Positions 47,948-50,789 of a stretch of 50,789 nucleotides of DNA are shown in pieces. Both the position numbers and the translations under genes were made by a program. This stretch comes from Methanomicrobia archaeon (lineage in GTDB: Archaea > Methanobacteriota_B > Thermococci > Methanofastidiosales > NM3), in contig JAUVXU010000001.1 of NCBI GenBank assembly GCA_030603445.1, forward strand, positions 107,924 to 158,712, written 5' to 3'. The notes under the pieces were generated by a model. The model made no database searches and was not told the DNA's origin. It saw nothing but the letters and a program-made list of their open reading frames with translations. Numbering within the stretch: the first letter of the stretch is position 1; every line of letters starts with the position of its first letter.

Positions 47948-50530
47948 ATGGAGAAAGACCGTATAGTGCTAAACGATAAACTGCACCTATTGCAGGATGA
48001 CATCAATGTGTATATTGGTAGAAAGCAATCAGTTTTTAATAAATATAAGGACAAGGCAGGCCTGTACATAGGGAAGGTGGCAGAGAGTGAAACGCTGGGT
48101 ACAGACCAATACAATAGGAATATACTTTTGGACTCAATTTCCCCGCATGCCATATTTATATGTGGTATGAGGGGTTCAGGAAAGTCCTATACTCTTGGTG
48201 TTATTGCAGAAGAGATGGCAGCCAAGAACAGTGGTGCAGGCGTCATTATTATAGATCCTATGGGCATTTTCTGGTCTATGCGCAATGCTAATAAGGTGGC
48301 CCAGGAGAAGAGCTTCCTTCGCAAATGGGGCATGTCTGCAAAGAGCTTCAAGAATGTTTCTGTTTTTCTGCCGCCAGGCTATACAAAAGATGTACCAAAG
48401 GGAACATACGATCATGAATTTACCATCCGCCCTTCAGAGATATCTATTGAGGAATGGTGTCTTACGTTTGGCATCGACCGCTTTGATACAATGGGACTGC
48501 TTATCGAACGCGTGGTAGACCGTGTGAGAAAGGGATATACCACATTTGATGAGGCAGCTATACCTGAAAGGGGCGATGATTATGATATCTCCGATCTAAT
48601 TGATTGTATAACTCTTGAAGAGTCTATACGTTCAAAATCACACGGTTTCAAGCAGACAACGCGCCGCGCACTAATTGCCCGTCTTAATGGTGCTATCGAG
48701 TGGGGAATATTCTCGAAAAAAGGAACACAGCTAAAAGAGCTTTCACGCAGAGGGATGGTGTCTATTATTGACGTGTCCTTCTTGGGAGACAATGTTCGTT
48801 CACTAGTGGTAGGCATACTTGCACGTAACATATTAAACACCCGTAAGATGGTATCGCGTCATGAAGCAACAGGCAACCTAAAGAACGTTTTTGGAAGCAT
48901 ACCAGTAACATGGCTCATGATAGATGAGGCCCATATCCTCGTTCCTTCTTCCGGACAAAAAACAGCTGCTACGGATTCTCTCATAGAGTATGTAAGGCAA
49001 GGACGCCAACCTGGTTGCTCACTTGTGCTTGCTACCCAGCAACCATCAGCCATTGACTCTAGAGTACTATCACAGACAGACATCTTGATATGCCACAAGC
49101 TAGTTTATGATGATGATACAAAGGCAGTGTTTCGCAGAATGCCTTCTGAGATGCCTTCGGCTTTCAAAGACTCCCATTTTATCAAGAGCCTTCCTATTGG
49201 AATGGCAATTATTGGAGACAAACAAGAACAGACATCACGTGCGTTCCTAGCGCGAATCAGGCCCCGCATCTCCCAGCACGAAGGCCGTGAGTGCACAGCA
49301 ACTCTAGAGGCTGATTCAGACATTGTGCGCTCTAATCTAAAGGAACTACTTGTCGAACGTTATAATGCGGGTGGGGAAGAGGGCCTGCCCGAACTTGTAG
49401 CAAGTATAGAAGAGGACTACAACGTGCAACTGAATCTAGATGAGCTTTTAAATGAACTTTCTGTTGAGGGTAAAATAGAGCGAGAGGTCGTTGAAATAAA
49501 TGAATCAAAAAGAGGCAAGAAGCGCAAAAAACATGTTGAGCAAGAAATGCCTGCGACTGAAAATGATACGTTAGATGAGGAAAAATTGGTTTCTGAAACA
49601 TCTTCTATTTGCACTGATAAACCTGAAGGGAAGACACAACCTGACTCTAACCAAGGGCAGTCAATTTCTTTAGAGGTAGTTGAACCAATTATAACAGACG
49701 ACATAATTATGCAATACCTTGAGTTGGACCAAGTTAGCCAAGAAGAAGATACTACTCGCGATGTAGACTACTCTAAAGTAAATATAGTGCTAGAGTACAT
49801 AGGCATAGATGAGATAACAGAACTTGCAGAGAAGAAAAGGAAGAAGCGCCGTTTATTTGGAAAAACTGAGATGATAATATGCCATTATCTTATTTATTAT
49901 CCTTTTTGGCGCGTTATATACGACTATTTTCCGAAAAATAAGAGATATACGTCACTTGAAACATATGTCGATGGCATCACAGGGGAACTAGTCATAAAAG
50001 AAAAAACACTTACAAGAACCAAAGGCGTGCGTGATATTGTGAATCTCAAGAAAAACGAGAGGGATTTCATGCTTTACATTAACTCTCGGGAGAATCCAAC
50101 AAATGAGGATATACAGAATGAACTTGGAATGACCTACAAAAAGGTCGATAACCTATTAGATAGTCTTATATCAAAAAATCTAGTCAAAATTAAGAAGGTG
50201 GGACAGCATAGCGAGGTGCATTCTACAATTGATTTTAATGTAGTGGAGGGCCCCAATGACAAACGCTTTAAGAACCTCGATTTAGAGATTAAAGAGGAGC
50301 TTGTAGAAACCGATGCGCTTATAAATTTTATAATTCCCGAATCCCAGGCCAGAAAGTCTATTGAGATATTTAGTGGCACTAAGATATGGCGTGTTGATCG
50401 TACATATTATCCTTACTGGGTGGTGGTGTATGATAATGGAGAGCGAAAGCGCGTGGAGATCTTTGATGCATTGAACGGAAGTATAGATAACGATGCAAAG
50501 AGCATGCTGCGCTTCAGACTTCAAAGTTAA
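47948..50530 (+). CDS. HerA-like ATPase with C-terminal winged helix and duplicated YYPxW module
   Basis: 860 residues from ATG 47948 (TTG 47936 is in frame but lies close to the TATATTCTA box). The HerA/FtsK RecA domain has Walker A GMRGSGKSYTLGV (about residue 72) and Walker B TWLMIDEAHILVPSS, then SLVLATQQPSAID (sensor) and the RQGRQPG arginine segment. About residues 490-620 are a charged, Glu-rich linker. The end has two similar beta pieces: YYPFWRVIYDY with YVDGITGEL, and YYPYWVVVYDN with IFDALNGSI, on either side of a winged helix (NPTNEDIQNELGMTYKKV). No NurA nuclease is adjacent. Probably a DNA-translocating ATPase of unknown task. Confidence 0.8.
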   Translation: MEKDRIVLNDKLHLLQDDINVYIGRKQSVFNKYKDKAGLYIGKVAESETLGTDQYNRNILLDSISPHAIFICGMRGSGKSYTLGVIAEEMAAKNSGAGVIIIDPMGIFWSMRNANKVAQEKSFLRKWGMSAKSFKNVSVFLPPGYTKDVPKGTYDHEFTIRPSEISIEEWCLTFGIDRFDTMGLLIERVVDRVRKGYTTFDEAAIPERGDDYDISDLIDCITLEESIRSKSHGFKQTTRRALIARLNGAIEWGIFSKKGTQLKELSRRGMVSIIDVSFLGDNVRSLVVGILARNILNTRKMVSRHEATGNLKNVFGSIPVTWLMIDEAHILVPSSGQKTAATDSLIEYVRQGRQPGCSLVLATQQPSAIDSRVLSQTDILICHKLVYDDDTKAVFRRMPSEMPSAFKDSHFIKSLPIGMAIIGDKQEQTSRAFLARIRPRISQHEGRECTATLEADSDIVRSNLKELLVERYNAGGEEGLPELVASIEEDYNVQLNLDELLNELSVEGKIEREVVEINESKRGKKRKKHVEQEMPATENDTLDEEKLVSETSSICTDKPEGKTQPDSNQGQSISLEVVEPIITDDIIMQYLELDQVSQEEDTTRDVDYSKVNIVLEYIGIDEITELAEKKRKKRRLFGKTEMIICHYLIYYPFWRVIYDYFPKNKRYTSLETYVDGITGELVIKEKTLTRTKGVRDIVNLKKNERDFMLYINSRENPTNEDIQNELGMTYKKVDNLLDSLISKNLVKIKKVGQHSEVHSTIDFNVVEGPNDKRFKNLDLEIKEELVETDALINFIIPESQARKSIEIFSGTKIWRVDRTYYPYWVVVYDNGERKRVEIFDALNGSIDNDAKSMLRFRLQS

Positions 50531-50789
50531 TAATCCTTTTTTTTGCATATATCTACTGCATGGCTAAAATGTTTTATAATAAAATATTTTGGTAATATCG
50601 TAAGTCTCAACACATCTTTTACATGTTCTTATATTTCAAATCCCCTCCATTTTCAACAGCATCATGTGCATGCAGCCATGGAGTCAGCGTACTTGTTGTA
50701 CCATATATGCTTATTTTAAAAAAACACTTCCAAAACATCCATTTGCAACGTTTACCGAAAGTTTTTTATAGGCTTTAATAAAAGCGAAT
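50531..50789 (+). promoter_or_regulatory. Right-edge intergenic region with promoter of an off-window gene
   Basis: 259 bases with no credible gene. ACCGAAAGTTTTTTATA at 50754-50770 is a BRE/TATA element, so a transcript probably begins about 50790, just past the end. Its first 13 bases match the signal peptidase promoter. Confidence 0.55.

Noticed and set aside
50623-50778. Open frame of 51 codons at the right edge
   Set aside because: No ribosome binding site, residue mix not protein-like, and it runs through the clear BRE/TATA element at 50754-50770.

Overview
The window is a chromosomal segment from an archaeon, almost certainly a strict anaerobe in a euryarchaeal, methanogen-related lineage. 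The evidence is an iron-sulfur DNA primase large subunit (PriL), an archaeal-type signal peptidase (Ser/His), a CDP-alcohol transferase next to sugar-phosphate metabolism plus a myo-inositol-phosphate synthase (inositol ether lipids), an archaeal L13e-like protein, an AK6/Fap7 kinase, an Lhr helicase, a ubiquitin-like MoaD/SAMP protein, and many BRE/TATA boxes 25-35 nt upstream of genes, often with no leader. A protein of the methanogenesis-marker-8 family (DUF2099) points to a methanogen or a close relative. The genus cannot be named from this sequence. DNA is moderately AT-rich. I see no insertion sequence, prophage, CRISPR array or rRNA.

Layout. 1-6.97 kb: truncated rRNA 2'-O-methyltransferase RlmE/FtsJ, DUF99, an overlapping run of signal peptidase, Nudix, archaetidylinositol-phosphate-synthase-like enzyme and PfkB kinase, then a stand-alone RAM domain, PRPP synthetase, a CARF-like protein, a tiny basic protein and TrpRS. 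7-17.2 kb: PriL, a TctA-like permease, surface proteins, an exported tandem OB-fold protein, a PAP2 phosphatase, an AlaX / FrhB-like / 4Fe-4S gene run, MoaD and inositol-phosphate synthase. 17.3-25 kb: tRNA-His and tRNA-Lys under near-identical promoters, marker 8, an L13e-helix-hairpin-helix fusion, two membrane proteins, PEP synthase, a small unreported gene and an MFS exporter.

25.4-30.7 kb is a complete anaerobic deoxynucleotide operon: class III ribonucleotide reductase (NrdD), a CxxC redoxin, dUTPase, ThyX, dCMP deaminase, the NrdG-type activase and a small unknown gene. A perfect hairpin and a strong Shine-Dalgarno precede nrdD. 30.7-37.4 kb: two MarC paralogues, an unknown protein, then a translationally coupled histidine kinase - response regulator - AK6 operon. 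The response regulator carries a C-terminal HEPN-like domain with an R-x4-H motif, which would make this a two-component system with an RNA-targeting output. This is the best candidate here for an undescribed system.

37.4-50.8 kb: Lhr helicase, a HxlR regulator divergent from hybrid-cluster protein with palindromic operators between them, a HAD phosphatase, succinyl-CoA synthetase, a lipoprotein, a PEPCK/HPr-kinase-like P-loop protein, a degenerate CPBP-family membrane protein, and a large HerA-like ATPase with two copies of a YYPxW beta module around a winged helix. A promoter at the right edge announces a gene beyond the window.
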